From positions 1-6,247 of the forward strand of contig CADBTG010000109.1 of assembly GCA_902797475.1 (NCBI GenBank): 6,247 nucleotides of DNA, written 5' to 3'. This document shows positions 5,154-6,247 of this stretch, piece after piece. The notes beneath the pieces are model-generated. The model worked only from the letters and a program-made list of their open reading frames with translations. It searched no databases and was not told the DNA's origin. This stretch comes from an uncultured Lachnospiraceae bacterium. GTDB lineage: Bacteria; Bacillota; Clostridia; Lachnospirales; Lachnospiraceae. Position numbers and translations under genes: made by a program. The first letter of the stretch is position 1, and every line of letters begins with the position of its first letter.

Positions 5154-6247
5154 AGCCGCTTGTCCGCTCAATGTCGATGACATTGGGCTGCGCGGAAATC
5201 CTGCTGATGATGTTTCTGAGCTGCTCCGTTCCGTGCACGGCAAAGGAAACCGTAATCGTGCTGATTTCGTTCTTTCCGGGTCTTGCGGAAACGGAATTGA
5301 TATTCACCTTTTCCTCACTCAGAATCTTCGTGACCTCAAGAAGCACGCCCGGGTTATTGCGGGCAAAGATTCTGATTTCGGCATTGTAAATGTGGTCACT
5401 CTTATCGGCCTCTTCGATGTTCCATTCGGCATCGATCAGACGCACCTTATCCGACTCGGGCAGATGAATCATGTTCACGCAGTCCGTCCGGTGAATCGTC
5501 ACGCCGCGGCCTCTTGTCACATAACCGATGATCTCGTCTCCCGGAACCGGTGCGCAGCACTTTGAAAAATGTACGGCTACATCTCCCATTCCCTGAACGA
5601 TGATGCTTCCCTTGTGGTGAACGGTTCTCGGTTTTTCGCCGCCGCCCCGTTCATTGAGATCCGCAAGAAGCTGGTCCTCTGTGACATTTTCCTCCTGCGT
5701 CTTCTTCCACTCTTCGTAGAGACGGTTGACAATCTGGCCTTCCTTGAGGCTACCGTGCCCGACTGCCGCAAGAAGCGAATCCCAGTCGCGGAAGCCGTAT
5801 TTTCTCTGGCATATCGCCTGATATTCGGGCTTCAGCACGTCGGAGAGACGGATGCCCTTTGTTTTGGCATAATCCGTAAGCAGGTTTTTGCCCCGCTGGA
5901 TGTTATCTTCTTTTAATTCGGCCTTGAACCACTGGCTGATCTTGTTGCGCGCCTGGCTGCTCTTGACAATCTTCAGCCAGTCACGGCTCGGTCCGCGGGA
6001 ATTGGCGGACGTCAGAATCTCAATCTGGTCGCCGTTCTGAATCTCATAATCGATCGTGACAAGCTTGCCGTTGACCTTGGCGCCGATCATCTTGTTGCCG
6101 ACGGCACTGTGGATGCTGTAGGCAAAGTCAACCGGGTTGCTGCCGACCGGAAGCGTCTTCACGTCACCCGTCGGGGTGAAGCAGTAAACGCTTTCGTTGA
6201 ACAGGTCAAAGTCGTTCTTCAGGGAGTCGAGGAACTCCTTGTTGTCG
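5152..6247 (-). CDS. RelA/SpoT homologue, (p)ppGpp synthetase/hydrolase, C-terminal regulatory half (5' end outside window)
   Basis: The last 364 residues of a long RSH enzyme, the controller of the stringent response. RSH proteins make and usually also degrade (p)ppGpp when uncharged tRNA enters the ribosomal A site. Counting from the right edge: a TGS domain at about 20-80 (YCFTPTGDVKTLPVG onward, with H46 in AYSIHSAVG at the position reported to contact the tRNA 3' end in RelA); a helical region about 80-200; a zinc-finger/conserved-cysteine domain with C230, C231, H252 and C256 (KCCAPVPGD...GVTIHRTDC); and an ACT domain at about 286-362 ending in VIDIERTSG. All four putative zinc ligands are present. 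The reading frame stays open past 6162 to the window edge, so 6162 (a GTG) is not the start. The hydrolase and synthetase domains, and hence bifunctionality, cannot be judged here. It is the first gene seen in the apparent operon. Confidence 0.95.
   Translation of the reverse strand, partial: DNKEFLDSLKNDFDLFNESVYCFTPTGDVKTLPVGSNPVDFAYSIHSAVGNKMIGAKVNGKLVTIDYEIQNGDQIEILTSANSRGPSRDWLKIVKSSQARNKISQWFKAELKEDNIQRGKNLLTDYAKTKGIRLSDVLKPEYQAICQRKYGFRDWDSLLAAVGHGSLKEGQIVNRLYEEWKKTQEENVTEDQLLADLNERGGGEKPRTVHHKGSIIVQGMGDVAVHFSKCCAPVPGDEIIGYVTRGRGVTIHRTDCVNMIHLPESDKVRLIDAEWNIEEADKSDHIYNAEIRIFARNNPGVLLEVTKILSEEKVNINSVSARPGKNEISTITVSFAVHGTEQLRNIISRISAQPNVIDIERTSG

Noticed and set aside
5139..5243. A longer N-terminus (34 extra residues) for the MBL hydrolase.
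   Set aside because: The extension lies mostly inside the RSH coding region and does not resemble the family. A good ribosome binding site stands just before the ATG at 5141.
5152..6162. A complete 336-residue small protein starting at 6162.
   Set aside because: The start would be a GTG inside the TGS domain, and the frame continues upstream with typical RSH sequence to the window edge.

Overview
The window is a compact, entirely minus-strand stretch of bacterial housekeeping genes with no mobile element, RNA gene or CRISPR array. Gene content and order suggest an anaerobic Firmicute of class Clostridia, probably near Lachnospiraceae with a fairly high GC content. The reasons are an RSH-type (p)ppGpp synthetase followed by a small metallo-beta-lactamase hydrolase, a HemZ-type radical SAM protein and hisS-aspS, all with strong AGGAGG-like ribosome binding sites. 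This placement is from memory of the families; no species call is justified.

Layout in transcription order, right to left: (1) 6247-5152, the C-terminal half of a Rel/SpoT homologue (TGS, zinc-finger and ACT domains), whose catalytic half lies outside the window; (2) 5141-4482, a 219-residue YcbL/glyoxalase II-like metallo-hydrolase; (3) 4482-2959, a HemZ-family radical SAM protein; (4) 2934-2269, a stand-alone HD-GYP protein, a likely cyclic-dinucleotide phosphodiesterase; (5) 2279-966, histidyl-tRNA synthetase; (6) 872-1, the N-terminal 290 residues of an aspartyl-tRNA synthetase, cut by the left edge.

The genes are very tightly packed. The gaps are 10 nt, a 1-nt overlap, 24 nt, an 11-nt overlap and 93 nt. 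I see no convincing promoter or terminator between them, so co-transcription from upstream of the RSH gene, with local translational coupling, is likely. The set puts the alarmone enzyme that senses uncharged tRNA, a second-messenger phosphodiesterase and two aminoacyl-tRNA synthetases into one apparent unit.

Two points stand out. Both synthetases have motif-2 signatures of the archaeal/eukaryotic-like lineages rather than the usual Bacillus/E. coli forms. The AspRS in particular looks like the archaeal type, which is often non-discriminating (charging both tRNA-Asp and tRNA-Asn). In addition, a complete HD-GYP gene is translationally coupled to hisS. I found no clearly novel system; the region reads as a normal core operon with some evolutionary oddities.
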